Source: Pseudomonadota bacterium
GTDB lineage: Bacteria > Chloroflexota > Ktedonobacteria > Ktedonobacterales > JADMIN01
Assembly: GCA_021324535.1 (NCBI GenBank)
Contig: JAJPIU010000069.1
Location: 1-38,982 of the forward strand
Length of the DNA stretch: 38,982 nucleotides
Direction: 5' to 3'
Shown: positions 22,762-32,315 of the stretch, in pieces
Numbering within the stretch: position 1 is the first letter of the stretch
How the letters are laid out: each line of letters opens with the position of its first letter
Notes under the pieces: generated by a model
Database searches by the model: none
Seen by the model: only the letters and a program-made list of their open reading frames with translations
Told to the model about the DNA's origin: nothing
Made by a program: the position numbers and the translations under genes

Positions 22762-24510
22762 ATGACAGAGACCGTTGTCGAGCAGGCGCCGGTAGCCAAC
22801 ACCGACCGCAGCGCCGTCAAGTGGAGCTATGTGAGTGGAACCAGCGATACACCCTTGCTGGGCATGACCATCGGCGATCTCTTCGATCAGACCGTGGCGC
22901 GCTACACCGACCACGACGCGCTCATCTCGCGCCACCAGGGCATTCGCTATACCTACGGCCAACTGCGCGAACAGGTAGACCTCTGCGCGCGCGGCCTGAT
23001 GGCGCTGGGCATTCGCAAAGGCGACCGCGTGGGCATCTGGGCGCCCAACTGTGTCGAGTGGGCAATCACGCAGTTTGCAAGCGCCAAGATCGGCGCGATC
23101 CTCGTTAACATCAATCCGGCGTATCGCCTGCACGAACTCGAATACGCGCTCAACCAGTCCGGCTGCGTCGCGCTCGTCACCGCGCCCAACTTCCGCGCCA
23201 CCAGCTATCTCGAAATGTTGCAGACGCTCAGCCCTGAGCTTACGCGCAGCGCGCCCGGCCAGCTCGATTCCCACCGCCTGCCGCACCTGCGCCATATCGT
23301 GCGGCTAGGCGAGGAGCGCACCCCCGGCATGTGGGTCTGGGGCGAGATGCTTTCCCGCGCGCAGGAGGTCAGCCTGGAGGCGCTTGCCGAGCGCCAGGCC
23401 GATCAAGAGTTTGACGACCCGGCGAACATCCAGTATACCAGCGGCACCACGGGCAACCCGAAAGGCGCGACGCTCAGCCACCACAACATCCTCAACAACG
23501 GCTACTTCGTCGCCCACCTGCAAGGCTTCACCGAGAACGACCGCCTGTGTATTCCTGTTCCTCTCTACCATTGCTTTGGGTGTGTCATGGGCAACCTGGG
23601 ATGTATCACGCATGGAGCGACGATGGTCTATCCCGCTGAGACGTTTGACGCCAAAGCGACGCTCGACGCCGTTCAGGAGGAACGCTGCACCGCGCTCTAC
23701 GGCGTGCCTACTATGTTCATCGCCGAGCTTGCCCACCCCGACTTCGACACGTATGACTTCTCCACCCTGCGCACTGGCGTGATGGCTGGTTCGCCCTGCC
23801 CCATCCAGGTGATGCGCAATGTGATTGACAAGATGCACATGCGCGAGGTGGAGATTTGCTACGGCATGACCGAGACCAGCCCCGTCTCCTTCCAGACGCA
23901 TCTCGATGATCCGCTGGAGAAGCGTGTGGGCACCGTCGGGCAGATTCACCCGCATGTGGAGGTGAAGCTGATAGACACCAATGGCAAGGTGGTTCCCGTA
24001 GGCCAGCCCGGCGAGTTACTGACACGCGGCTACTCAGTGATGCTTGGCTACTGGGACAACGAGGAGGCCACCCGCCGCGCGATTGACGCCGCCCGCTGGA
24101 TGCACACCGGTGACCTGGCGACGATGGATGAGGAAGGCTATGTAAACATTGTCGGACGCCTGAAAGACATGGTGATCCGTGGCGGCGAGAACATCTATCC
24201 GCGCGAGGTGGAGGAGTTCCTGTATACCCATCCGGCGATCAGCGATGTGCAGGTAATCGGCGTGCCCGACCCGAAGTACGGCGAGGAGCTGATGGCCTGG
24301 GTGAAGCTGCGCGACGGCATGACGGCCACGCCTGAAGAGCTGACCGCCTTCTGTCGCGGGCAGATCGCCAGCTATAAGATTCCGCGCTATTGGAAGTTCG
24401 TGGATAGCTTCCCGATGACCGTGACCGGAAAAATCCAAAAATTTCTGATGCGCCAGCAATCCATCCAGGAGCTTGGCCTGCAAGACGCCGCAAATATCCA
24501 GACGGCTTAA
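22762..24510 (+). CDS. Fatty-acid--CoA ligase (AMP-binding)
   Basis: The 582-residue enzyme resembles medium/long-chain acyl-CoA synthetases with an N-terminal extension. The ATP-binding motif is [19 protein letters not shown]. It also has [29 protein letters not shown], the A8 hinge [17 protein letters not shown], and the catalytic Lys in [12 protein letters not shown]. It differs clearly from the ligase at 18157-19707, so the two are not a recent duplication and probably act on different acids. ATG 22762 has GGAGGG seven bases upstream. Transcription is opposite to the R-M genes. A GC hairpin next to the RBS may affect expression. Confidence 0.93.
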   Translation: MTETVVEQAPVANTDRSAVKWSYVSGTSDTPLLGMTIGDLFDQTVARYTDHDALISRHQGIRYTYGQLREQVDLCARGLMALGIRKGDRVGIWAPNCVEWAITQFASAKIGAILVNINPAYRLHELEYALNQSGCVALVTAPNFRATSYLEMLQTLSPELTRSAPGQLDSHRLPHLRHIVRLGEERTPGMWVWGEMLSRAQEVSLEALAERQADQEFDDPANIQYTSGTTGNPKGATLSHHNILNNGYFVAHLQGFTENDRLCIPVPLYHCFGCVMGNLGCITHGATMVYPAETFDAKATLDAVQEERCTALYGVPTMFIAELAHPDFDTYDFSTLRTGVMAGSPCPIQVMRNVIDKMHMREVEICYGMTETSPVSFQTHLDDPLEKRVGTVGQIHPHVEVKLIDTNGKVVPVGQPGELLTRGYSVMLGYWDNEEATRRAIDAARWMHTGDLATMDEEGYVNIVGRLKDMVIRGGENIYPREVEEFLYTHPAISDVQVIGVPDPKYGEELMAWVKLRDGMTATPEELTAFCRGQIASYKIPRYWKFVDSFPMTVTGKIQKFLMRQQSIQELGLQDAANIQTA

Positions 24511-24531
24511 CGCAGACAGCCCCCACCCCTG

Positions 24532-24559
24532 CCCCTCTCCCGCTGCGGCGGGAAAGGGG
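24532..24559. terminator. Family A hairpin between convergent genes
   Basis: CCCCTCTCCCGC (24532-24543) pairs with GCGGGAAAGGGG (24548-24559) with one mismatch. It lies just after the acyl-CoA ligase stop and before the end of the opposing gene, so it may act as a terminator in either direction. No T-tract is present. Confidence 0.5.
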
Positions 24560-24651
24560 TGGTAAGGCGAGCGGGGTTGCCGTCGGCAAGCAGTATTGCC
24601 TGTATGAAGGGTTCCAGGTCAAGTAGCGCCGCCATCCGCGCAGAGACGTCC

Positions 24652-25326
24652 TCACGATGGCCACTGTGCGGGTTCGAGCTGAATCTTTGCGAACAGATCA
24701 GGCAGCAACTCGTTGAGAAGCGCATCTATTTGGGACGCTCGTGGGGTCATGTTGAACGAGCGCCGTGGATAGATGCGATCATTGATCCAATATGTGCCCC
24801 AATCGCGCGTCTCCTGGACGAACATGCGCGCGTAGTCCGCCTCTTTCGCCAGGGGATACAATGTTTCCATCTCGAAGCAGCCGTTGAGGCAGACGTCAAC
24901 ATATGATTGCACAATGGGAAACTTTGCGCTGGGACGATGGTCTTGCGTGGGGGAACCTTCCTTCAAGGCATAGACCCATATCTTCGCGTCCTCTGGAGGA
25001 GAACGGCGACCATCAAGAAAGGTGATCGCATGCGTATCCAGCGCGGTACGTTCGTAAAACCACTCACGCCGGTCGGTCTGCTCTAATTCCGCTGTTGTGA
25101 CGGGATAGACCACTCCATTACAACGCCCTTTCGGATCGATAATGGCTGAGAGAAAACAAGTGCTGAACCCCACCTGAGCGCCGGTTCCCCACCATCCACG
25201 CGCCACCCCCTCGACAATCACCGGATAGGCTGCCCAGGCGCTGGGCGTGGTTGATGTACGCGAAGCGCGTTCGATGAGAGAACCGTATCCAAAGATAAAG
25301 TTCGCCGAGCCATGCTGCTGAGCCAT
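24652..25326 (-). CDS. Gamma-glutamylcyclotransferase-like protein
   Basis: The 224-residue protein has the GGCT/AIG2 fold signature FIFGYGSLIERASR at 10-23, followed by a central acidic stretch TDRREWFYERTALD that could hold the catalytic Glu. The C-terminal half (DYARMFVQETRDWG, INDRIYPRRSFNMT) is longer than in simple GGCT proteins. By homology it would cyclise a gamma-glutamyl group to 5-oxoproline, but relatives also act on other substrates, so this is a fold-level call. ATG 25326 is favoured by the conserved N-terminus; the upstream frame lacks conservation. It follows the TIR-NB-ARC gene by 71 bases on the same strand and could be co-transcribed with it. Confidence 0.75.
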   Translation of the reverse strand: MAQQHGSANFIFGYGSLIERASRTSTTPSAWAAYPVIVEGVARGWWGTGAQVGFSTCFLSAIIDPKGRCNGVVYPVTTAELEQTDRREWFYERTALDTHAITFLDGRRSPPEDAKIWVYALKEGSPTQDHRPSAKFPIVQSYVDVCLNGCFEMETLYPLAKEADYARMFVQETRDWGTYWINDRIYPRRSFNMTPRASQIDALLNELLPDLFAKIQLEPAQWPS

Positions 25327-25397
25327 GTTATGCCTTTCCAGGGCGTGTACCCTGCTACGCCGAACCACTTTACTCATAGCCATTTATCGGCATTCAT

Positions 25398-28352
25398 TCA
25401 TCGGCGCCAGAACCAGAGAAAACCCCTTCGCTGCATCTGGTTCAAACGCTGCTCAAGTTCTTTGGCCGAGACGAACCCATGCCCGCTGCCTAGCTGCTTC
25501 TCGGCCAGTAATTGTAATGCGCGCTTGGTCATCTCTATCGCACGCTCACGCTCCTTAAAACCCGAAAAGAGAATCCAGGCGTAGTCACCAATGACCCCTG
25601 CCTGTGTGCGGTTGTCAACCCCGTAGCCCGCCTCAATCAATTTCAGCGCCTGCTCATAGCATGAGCGCGCATGATCAGGCTGCCCTCTCTCCCACGCCAG
25701 TTGTCCTGCATGGTGAAGGTTCCAGACCTCCTCGCGCTTCGCGCCGATCTCGCGGCAGATCGCCAACCCTGTATTGACGGCTTTTTCGGCCTCGTCAAAC
25801 CGTTTGAGGTGGCGGAGACCCGACGACAGGTTCCCATACGAGATACACTCTACACGCCGGTCGCCAACCCGCTGGTACAACTCGATGGCATGGCGCAGAT
25901 GAACTATCGCCTCTTCATAATGCTGGGAACCCAGATTGGCGGCGCCTAGATCGTTTGAGTTCTCCGCCTCCCAACGCGCGCTATGGACTTGCTGCGCCCG
26001 CGCTAGACCTTGCTCGAAGTACACAATGGCGCGCCCGTAGTTGCCCTTGACGAAGTACGCCGACCCAATGTGATTGAGGGTACCGGCGCTCAGTTGTGGA
26101 TTCAGCTTCGACGCTTCCTCATAGAACTGAAGCGACCGATCAGCGTCAGCCATCACCCAGTAATCTCTGCCAAGATTGATCAGCGTCTCGGCGACTTCCT
26201 CAGGAGTCCCTAACTTGCGCTGGAGGTTCAAGGCTTCGTTGTGGAGTTCGATAGCCCTCTGTACATCGCCTTTCTCGTTTCTGAGCGCCGCCGCTGCCCC
26301 TTCTTCGCTCAGCGAACGCGCCAACAGGCGGCCGTCGTGCAACTGGCGCGCCAGCTCAGCCGCTTTTGTGAAGTATGCAAGGGCAAGCGCATACTGGCTG
26401 CGGTGGCTATACCACCCACCAAGTTCACTTTCTCTCTGCGCCGCCTCATCATACTTGCCGAGCAGCCTCGAAGCAACCAGTCCCAACTTTAGCCAATCCG
26501 CAACCACCTCTCCCAATTCCTGCCGCTCGCGCGCCAATGGGACAATTGCGCCAGAAAAGGCAATGGCCAACTCCAGGAAGCCTGAATCTCGAATAGACAT
26601 GACGGAAGGGGAAAGTGATGCGCCCTGCTCCGGCTTGCTCAACTGATCGAATGCGCCGACGCCAATCGCAAGCTGAAGATCACTCACGAGCAGGCGCCCA
26701 ACATGGGCTATCTGGCGCAACAGCGTTGGATCGGCGTCCCAACGATCTTGGGGAAGCGCAAACGTCTCGGTCGCTTGATGCACAACCGCATGGACATACA
26801 GTCTCCGGCACATCTCATATGCCTCAGGATCGGCATGCAAGAGTTCACGCGCATAGGAATTCACCAGTGTAGGGACGCGATAGTGACTGGGCATGTCCGC
26901 TTGCCGAATGACAAAAGCACGATCCGTCAGCGCGCTGAGTGTGTCGTTGATGACGCGCGGTCGTTGTTCATCCCAGGAGACCCCGTACATACTCCGATCA
27001 AGCGGGACATTCCCAGGCAAAACGCCAAGCGTGCGGAATGAGCGCATATACTGCGTGCCGTGCTCCTGATCAAACGTATCGAGCGCGCGCACGCTTCGAT
27101 CAAAGCTGAGCGTGACGCTGGTGCTGGCGTTGACCCGCGCCAGATTGCGATAGCGCAACGCACTGACACCTTCAGCAAGATCATTGGTCAGCTCGTCAAC
27201 AATGTCGCCGAGGTCGCCGGTGTGCTGGCAGCGCGCGGCAGAGATCTCTAGCGCCAGGGGATGCCCATCTACAGCATGCGCCAATCGCAACAACTGCTCA
27301 TCCGAGGGCATCGGCCCTTTGCCCGCAAGACGATCCTTGAGGAAGAGCAGCGCATCGGGGTCTTCCAGTTTCTCAAGCGGATGTTGAACAGGGAAGATTT
27401 GGCAACCAATCGCGGCGGCCTCCTCGCGCGATTGCGTGGTCAGGATGCGTGTCGTATCGGGCGGAAGCGCCTCGAGAAGCCGTTGTACCTCAGGGAAATC
27501 CTCCGCGCCAACATCATCAATGGCCACCATCAACTGACCAAACCTCAGCAATTGATGACGAACCTGCTGTGGCGTGATCTCCTGGCTGAAATCGCGATCA
27601 AGGTCGCTTCCCAACGCCCGTTGCATCCAGCGAGTGAGCACAGCTTGTGATGAAACCCTGCTCTCTCCGCGCTGCTCATAGATCACTCCACCTGGGTAGA
27701 GCCGACCTAAACGCCGCGCTAATTCATTGAGGAGCATGGTCTTGCCGCTCCCAGGCAATCCATAGATAGCAATCGGCGGGCGCGTCTGTGTAGCATCTAG
27801 GTCTTCCGCTGTGATCATAGCATGGAGCGTCCGCAATTCCTCGCGGCGTCCAATAAAGGCGCGTTCCACTGCTGGCGCCTCATCGAAGAGTCCGCCGCCA
27901 GCGCGCAGCCTATGCTTCTCGATTGCACGGAGAAGCTGCTGAACAGCCCTGTCATCAAACGTCCGCACGTCAATGTAGTTGATGCGCGCCAGCCGCTCCG
28001 GCAGGTTGCATTGTTCATAGAACAGCGGGATGATCGGCAGAAAGAGGTCGAGCGCCTGGCGCTGCTCATACTGTACCCACTCGCGCTCTGGAGCGACCGC
28101 ATCAGGTGTCAAGATGGACACCATCACAAAAGCCTGGCGCAGGCCGCGATCGATCTCGAGTTTCCAGTTATCGGAGCCTTCGAGTACCTTCCGATCCATC
28201 CAAACATGATAGTTGCGCTTTTCAAGCAGATCACTCAACGCGGTGGCCTTGTCCTGGTCAACCGCAGCATAGTTAATGAATACATTCTGTCGAACCTCTA
28301 CCGTATGGAATGTCACAGGTTCGACTGACACCACCGTCGGCTGGCGTTCCAT
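25398..28352 (-). CDS. TIR-NB-ARC-TPR STAND protein, probable antiphage NLR-like sensor
   Basis: The 984-residue protein has four parts. A TIR domain (about 22-145) starts VFINYAAVDQDKA. Its EWVQYE at 91-96 aligns with the catalytic Glu region of NAD-cleaving TIRs. An NB-ARC/STAND ATPase follows, with FIGRREEL (166-173), P-loop GLPGSGKT (198-205), Walker B LMVAIDD (274-280), RILTTQSRE (302-310) and the GxP motif GHPLALEI (363-370). A winged-helix-like region spans about 425-500. Tetratricopeptide repeats run from about 630 to 965. In related systems the repeats sense a phage product, the STAND module oligomerises, and TIR destroys NAD. ATG 28352 has GGGAGGGG upstream. Confidence 0.93.
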   Translation of the reverse strand: MERQPTVVSVEPVTFHTVEVRQNVFINYAAVDQDKATALSDLLEKRNYHVWMDRKVLEGSDNWKLEIDRGLRQAFVMVSILTPDAVAPEREWVQYEQRQALDLFLPIIPLFYEQCNLPERLARINYIDVRTFDDRAVQQLLRAIEKHRLRAGGGLFDEAPAVERAFIGRREELRTLHAMITAEDLDATQTRPPIAIYGLPGSGKTMLLNELARRLGRLYPGGVIYEQRGESRVSSQAVLTRWMQRALGSDLDRDFSQEITPQQVRHQLLRFGQLMVAIDDVGAEDFPEVQRLLEALPPDTTRILTTQSREEAAAIGCQIFPVQHPLEKLEDPDALLFLKDRLAGKGPMPSDEQLLRLAHAVDGHPLALEISAARCQHTGDLGDIVDELTNDLAEGVSALRYRNLARVNASTSVTLSFDRSVRALDTFDQEHGTQYMRSFRTLGVLPGNVPLDRSMYGVSWDEQRPRVINDTLSALTDRAFVIRQADMPSHYRVPTLVNSYARELLHADPEAYEMCRRLYVHAVVHQATETFALPQDRWDADPTLLRQIAHVGRLLVSDLQLAIGVGAFDQLSKPEQGASLSPSVMSIRDSGFLELAIAFSGAIVPLARERQELGEVVADWLKLGLVASRLLGKYDEAAQRESELGGWYSHRSQYALALAYFTKAAELARQLHDGRLLARSLSEEGAAAALRNEKGDVQRAIELHNEALNLQRKLGTPEEVAETLINLGRDYWVMADADRSLQFYEEASKLNPQLSAGTLNHIGSAYFVKGNYGRAIVYFEQGLARAQQVHSARWEAENSNDLGAANLGSQHYEEAIVHLRHAIELYQRVGDRRVECISYGNLSSGLRHLKRFDEAEKAVNTGLAICREIGAKREEVWNLHHAGQLAWERGQPDHARSCYEQALKLIEAGYGVDNRTQAGVIGDYAWILFSGFKERERAIEMTKRALQLLAEKQLGSGHGFVSAKELEQRLNQMQRRGFLWFWRR

Positions 28353-28575
28353 ATTGACGCCCCTCCCTATATCTTGCTGCTATGTATCCTACAGCATATA
28401 TCAGTGGGAAGGAAATTAGCAAATCTGTGCGAGCGGACTTTGTCGGCTCTAGTATGCTTACAAGAATCGGCAATTTTACTGAAAAGCGCCTCATCACTTG
28501 GTGTGTTGACGCAAAGCTCAATCCGCCTGCCCTCCGGCGCGTTTCCACTCCACAGATTTCTCTCCACACAAACTA

Positions 28576-28601
28576 CCCCCTTCCCATCGATGGGAAGGGG
28601 G
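28576..28601. terminator. Family A perfect 26-bp palindrome after the ABC operon
   Basis: The palindrome runs from CCCCCTTCCC through the centre ATCGAT to GGGAAGGGGG with no mismatch. It lies 20 bases beyond the stop codon of the minus-strand exporter gene, where a terminator is expected. Its repeat-family membership suggests it is also a mobile or dispersed palindrome. Confidence 0.6.
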
Positions 28602-28620
28602 CAAGGGGGTTAGATGTGTC

Positions 28621-30519
28621 CTACGACAGCACAGCCTCCGCCTCGGTAACGCGCGCCGCGAACTGGCTGTTGTAGAGTTCGGCGTAGAAGCCGTTCTTCG
28701 CCAGCAGTTCCTCGTGCGTACCTTTTTCGATGATGCGCCCATGGTTCATCACCAGGATCAGATCGGCGTCGCGAATCGTGCTGAGGCGGTGCGCAATCAC
28801 AAAGCTCGTGCGCCCCTTCATCAGCGCGGTCATCGCCCGCTGAATCAAAATCTCGGTGCGTGTATCCACGCTGCTGGTCGCCTCGTCGAGAATCAGAATC
28901 GCCGGGTCGGCCAGGAACGCACGCGCAATGGTGAGCAACTGTTTCTGCCCCTGCGAGAGGTTCGTCGCCTCCTGGTTCAGCACCGTCTTGTAGCCATCGG
29001 GCAGCGTGCGGATGAAGTGATCCGCCTGCGCCGCCTGCGCCGCCTGCACGATCTCCTCCTCGGTGGCGTCCGTGCGCCCATAGGCGATGTTTTCACGGAT
29101 GGTTCCCTCGAAGAGCCACGTATCCTGCAAGACCATCCCAAAGATACGCCGCAGATCACCCCGCTTCATCTCGCGGATGTCCACGCCGTCCACCGTGATC
29201 GCGCCGCTGTTGACATCGTAGAAGCGCATCAACAGGTTGACGAGCGTTGTCTTGCCTGCGCCCGTCGGCCCGACGATGGCGATGGTCTGCCCTGGCTGCA
29301 CGGAGATATTCATATCCTCGATCAGCGGAACATCCGGGCTATAGCTGAAATCAACATCCGCGAACACCACCGCGCCTTCAGGCTCGGCGATGGTCTTCGC
29401 ATTGGCGGCGTCGGGCGACTCCTCCGGCTCATCAAGCAGTTCGAAGACGCGCTCGGCGGAGGCGATGGTCAACTGAATGGTGTTCGTCAGGCTGGCAAGC
29501 TGCGTGATCGGCATGGTGAACTGGCGCGCGTACTGGATGAACGCCTGCACGTCGCCGATCGCGATTGTCCCCTGCGTCACCAGGATGCTGCCCACCACGG
29601 CTACGAAGACGTAGCCGATGTTGCCGATGAAGTTCATCAGCGGGAAGATCATGCCGGAGACGAACTGCGCGCGCCAACCGGCCTCGTAGAGGTCTTTGTT
29701 GAAGCTATCGAACGTCTCGTTGGCCTCGCGCTCACGCCCAAACGCCTTGACGATCTTATGGCCGTTGTAGGTCTCCTCGACATGTCCGTTCAACTGACCC
29801 AGATGCCGTTGCTGATCACCGAAATACTTCTGAGAGCGTTTGGCGATCAGCGTTGTAACCAGAATGCTCAACGGCAGTGTGATAGCGACCACCAGCGTCA
29901 GCAGGGGGCTGATTGTCAGCATGAGGATGACGACACCGATCAACGTGACGACAGAGGTGATCAACTGCGTCAGGTTCTGCTGAAGTGTAGTGCTGATGTT
30001 GTCCAGGTCGTTGACGGCGCGGCTCATCACGTCGCCATGTGTGTGCGTATCGTAGAACTTCAGTGGCAAACGCCCGAGCTTCTCGTCCACCTGGCGGCGC
30101 ATGGCATAGACCGTGCGTTGCGCTACGCCTGCCATGACGTATTGCTGCACAAAGCTGAAGACGGCGCTGATAAGGTACAACCCCGTCAGGATCAGCAACA
30201 CCTCTCCAATGTAACCAAAGTCAATATGCGCCCCTGGAATGTGTTCCAGCTTGGCGACAAACCCCTCGAAGAGCTTCGTGGTCGCCAGACCAAGAATCTT
30301 TGGGCCAACGACGTTGAAGACCGTGCTGATGATCGCCGCCACCAAGACGACACTCAGCGCGAACCAATGTGGGCGGAAATAGCCCAACAGCCGGATGAGC
30401 GTGCCACGGAAGTTCTTCGCCTTCTGCACCGACATCCCCAAGCCTGCCGCCGGGCCGCCACCCATTGGGCCACCCATCATGCCGCGCTGGCCGCCCGGAC
30501 GTTGTGTTCTCTGTTGCAT
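28621..30519 (-). CDS. Heterodimeric ABC exporter, canonical-ATPase subunit (TM288-like)
   Basis: The 632-residue subunit is an exporter half: a Gly/Met-rich N-terminal tail, six membrane helices (about 45-350) and an ATP-binding domain. Walker A is GPTGAGKTT, Walker B with catalytic Glu is ILILDEATSSVD, and the switch is IAHRLS. The signature motif is the altered LSQGQKQL, as in TM288-type subunits, so the degenerate site is formed together with the partner. Its ATG overlaps the stop of the upstream subunit gene by one base (TAATG), giving tight coupling and probable equal amounts. Substrates are likely drugs or lipids. It is the last gene of the TetR-ABC operon. Confidence 0.93.
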   Translation of the reverse strand: MQQRTQRPGGQRGMMGGPMGGGPAAGLGMSVQKAKNFRGTLIRLLGYFRPHWFALSVVLVAAIISTVFNVVGPKILGLATTKLFEGFVAKLEHIPGAHIDFGYIGEVLLILTGLYLISAVFSFVQQYVMAGVAQRTVYAMRRQVDEKLGRLPLKFYDTHTHGDVMSRAVNDLDNISTTLQQNLTQLITSVVTLIGVVILMLTISPLLTLVVAITLPLSILVTTLIAKRSQKYFGDQQRHLGQLNGHVEETYNGHKIVKAFGREREANETFDSFNKDLYEAGWRAQFVSGMIFPLMNFIGNIGYVFVAVVGSILVTQGTIAIGDVQAFIQYARQFTMPITQLASLTNTIQLTIASAERVFELLDEPEESPDAANAKTIAEPEGAVVFADVDFSYSPDVPLIEDMNISVQPGQTIAIVGPTGAGKTTLVNLLMRFYDVNSGAITVDGVDIREMKRGDLRRIFGMVLQDTWLFEGTIRENIAYGRTDATEEEIVQAAQAAQADHFIRTLPDGYKTVLNQEATNLSQGQKQLLTIARAFLADPAILILDEATSSVDTRTEILIQRAMTALMKGRTSFVIAHRLSTIRDADLILVMNHGRIIEKGTHEELLAKNGFYAELYNSQFAARVTEAEAVLS

Positions 30520-32273
30520 TATGACGCTACTTCCTCCGCCGAAAGCTGCGAGAAGACGATCTCGCGGTAGACCGGGCTGCTTTCCAACAACTCCCGATGG
30601 GTTCCCACACCCACCAGGCGTCCTTCATCCAACACCAGGATTTGATCGGCGTCCATCACCGTGCTGACCCGTTGCGCCACAATGAGCACAGTCGCGTTTG
30701 CGGTCTCGCCTTTCAGCGCGGCGCGCAGTTTCGCATCGGTCTTGTAGTCAAGCGCCGAGAAGCTATCGTCGAAGATATAAATCTCCGGCTGGCGCGCCAG
30801 CGCACGGGCAATCGAGAGACGCTGCTTCTGCCCACCGGACAGGTTTGTGCCGCCCTGCGAGACCATCGAGTCGTAGCCATCGCCCAGTTCGTTGATGAAC
30901 TCGCTGGCCTGGGCGACCTCTGCCGCATGGCGCACCTGTTCGTCGGTGGCGTCGGCCTTGCCATAGCGAATATTCTCGCTGACCGTCCCTGAGAACAACA
31001 CCGCCGTCTGGGGCACAAAGCCAATTTTCGAGCGCAGTTCGTGCTGTGTGTACTCGCGCACGTCTTTGCCATCCACCAGCACACGTCCGCTATCCACATC
31101 GTAGAAGCGAGGGATCAGGTTGATCAGCGTGGACTTGCCCGCGCCTGTGCCGCCGATGATCGCCGTCACCTGACCGGGACGAGTCCGGAAGGTAATGTGC
31201 TCAAGAGCCGGAGCTTCGGCGCCCGGATAGCTAAACGTGACATCCTCGAACTCGACGGAGCCTGGCTCGGCGAGCAGTCCATCAAATGGCCCCGCCTGGC
31301 GCTGTTCCGTCTCAGGCGCATCCACAATGGCCGGCTCAATGTCCAGCACGGCGTTGATGCGGGTCGCAGCAGCAGCGGCGCGCGGCAGCATGATGAACAT
31401 CATCGAGAGCATCAGGAAGGAGAAGAGGATGAGCATGGCGTATTGCAAAAAGGCGATCAGCGTGCCAACCTGCAACTGCCCCGCGTCAATCCGTATGGCG
31501 CCGAACCAGAGGATGGCCACGGTCGTCAGGTTGAGCACCAGCATCATCAAGGGGAACATCGTTGAAGTGAGACGGTTCACTATGGTGGCCACGCTGGTCA
31601 GGTCGCTGTTCGCGACATTGAACCGTTCCTCTTCGTAGGCGGAACGGTCAAACGCGCGGATGACGCGCACGCCGGTCAGCCCTTCATCAAGGATCAGGTT
31701 CAACCGGTCGAGCTTTTGCTGCATGATGCGCGAGAGCGGTATCGCCCGGCTCATGATCAAGTAAATGGCGATCAGCAACACGGGGATGGCCGCCACCAGC
31801 ACCCAGGTCAGCGTGGCGTCCTGGCTAATGGCCAGGATGATGCCACCAATCGCCATCATCGGCGCGCTCACCATCATCATCAACATGAGCACCAACACCA
31901 TTTGTATCTGATTGGTGTCGTTTGTCGTGCGGGTGATCAGCGAGGCCGTGCCAAAAGTATCGAACTCGCGCAGCGAGAAGGTCTGCACATGGGCAAACAG
32001 CTTCTTGCGGATGTCGCGCCCAAAGCCAACGGCAACCCGCGAGGAAAAGAACGCCGAGATCACCGCAGCCACCACGGCGCCCAGGCTTACCAATAGCATG
32101 AGCAGGCCCACGCGCTCGATATAGCCAGTGTCTTTCTTGACAATACCATTGTCAACGATGTCGGCCATCAGTGTGGGAAGATAGAGGGTTGCGAGCGATT
32201 GCGCAAACACCAATATCAGCACAAGCGTGATGGGGAACCAATAGGGCTTGAGAAACCGAAACAAGCGAATCAT
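30519..32273 (-). CDS. Heterodimeric ABC exporter, degenerate-site subunit (TM287-like)
   Basis: The 584-residue exporter half has six membrane helices (about 15-305) and an ATP-binding domain with Walker A GGTGAGKST and the canonical signature LSGGQKQR. The Walker B segment is IYIFDDSFSALD, where Asp replaces the catalytic Glu, and the switch is IVAQRVS with Gln in place of His. These substitutions are the hallmark of the non-hydrolysing site in TM287/288, BmrCD and EfrCD-type heterodimers, and fit the reciprocal changes in the downstream partner. It lies 42 bases after the tetR gene on the same strand, which points to local control by that repressor. Confidence 0.93.
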   Translation of the reverse strand: MIRLFRFLKPYWFPITLVLILVFAQSLATLYLPTLMADIVDNGIVKKDTGYIERVGLLMLLVSLGAVVAAVISAFFSSRVAVGFGRDIRKKLFAHVQTFSLREFDTFGTASLITRTTNDTNQIQMVLVLMLMMMVSAPMMAIGGIILAISQDATLTWVLVAAIPVLLIAIYLIMSRAIPLSRIMQQKLDRLNLILDEGLTGVRVIRAFDRSAYEEERFNVANSDLTSVATIVNRLTSTMFPLMMLVLNLTTVAILWFGAIRIDAGQLQVGTLIAFLQYAMLILFSFLMLSMMFIMLPRAAAAATRINAVLDIEPAIVDAPETEQRQAGPFDGLLAEPGSVEFEDVTFSYPGAEAPALEHITFRTRPGQVTAIIGGTGAGKSTLINLIPRFYDVDSGRVLVDGKDVREYTQHELRSKIGFVPQTAVLFSGTVSENIRYGKADATDEQVRHAAEVAQASEFINELGDGYDSMVSQGGTNLSGGQKQRLSIARALARQPEIYIFDDSFSALDYKTDAKLRAALKGETANATVLIVAQRVSTVMDADQILVLDEGRLVGVGTHRELLESSPVYREIVFSQLSAEEVAS

Positions 32274-32315
32274 ACGACGGCTGCTCCGTTCATGCGCGCG
32301 TGGCGACCAGGATAA

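Noticed and set aside
18157..24510. The two acyl-CoA synthetase genes as a recent duplication flanking the R-M genes
   Set aside because: They differ in length, motif sequence (YGLSEASP versus YGMTETSP) and strand, so they are distant members of one superfamily.
28714..30570. 618-codon open frame on the plus strand
   Set aside because: It lies opposite the ABC exporter gene and has a His/Asp/Arg-biased composition with no domain.
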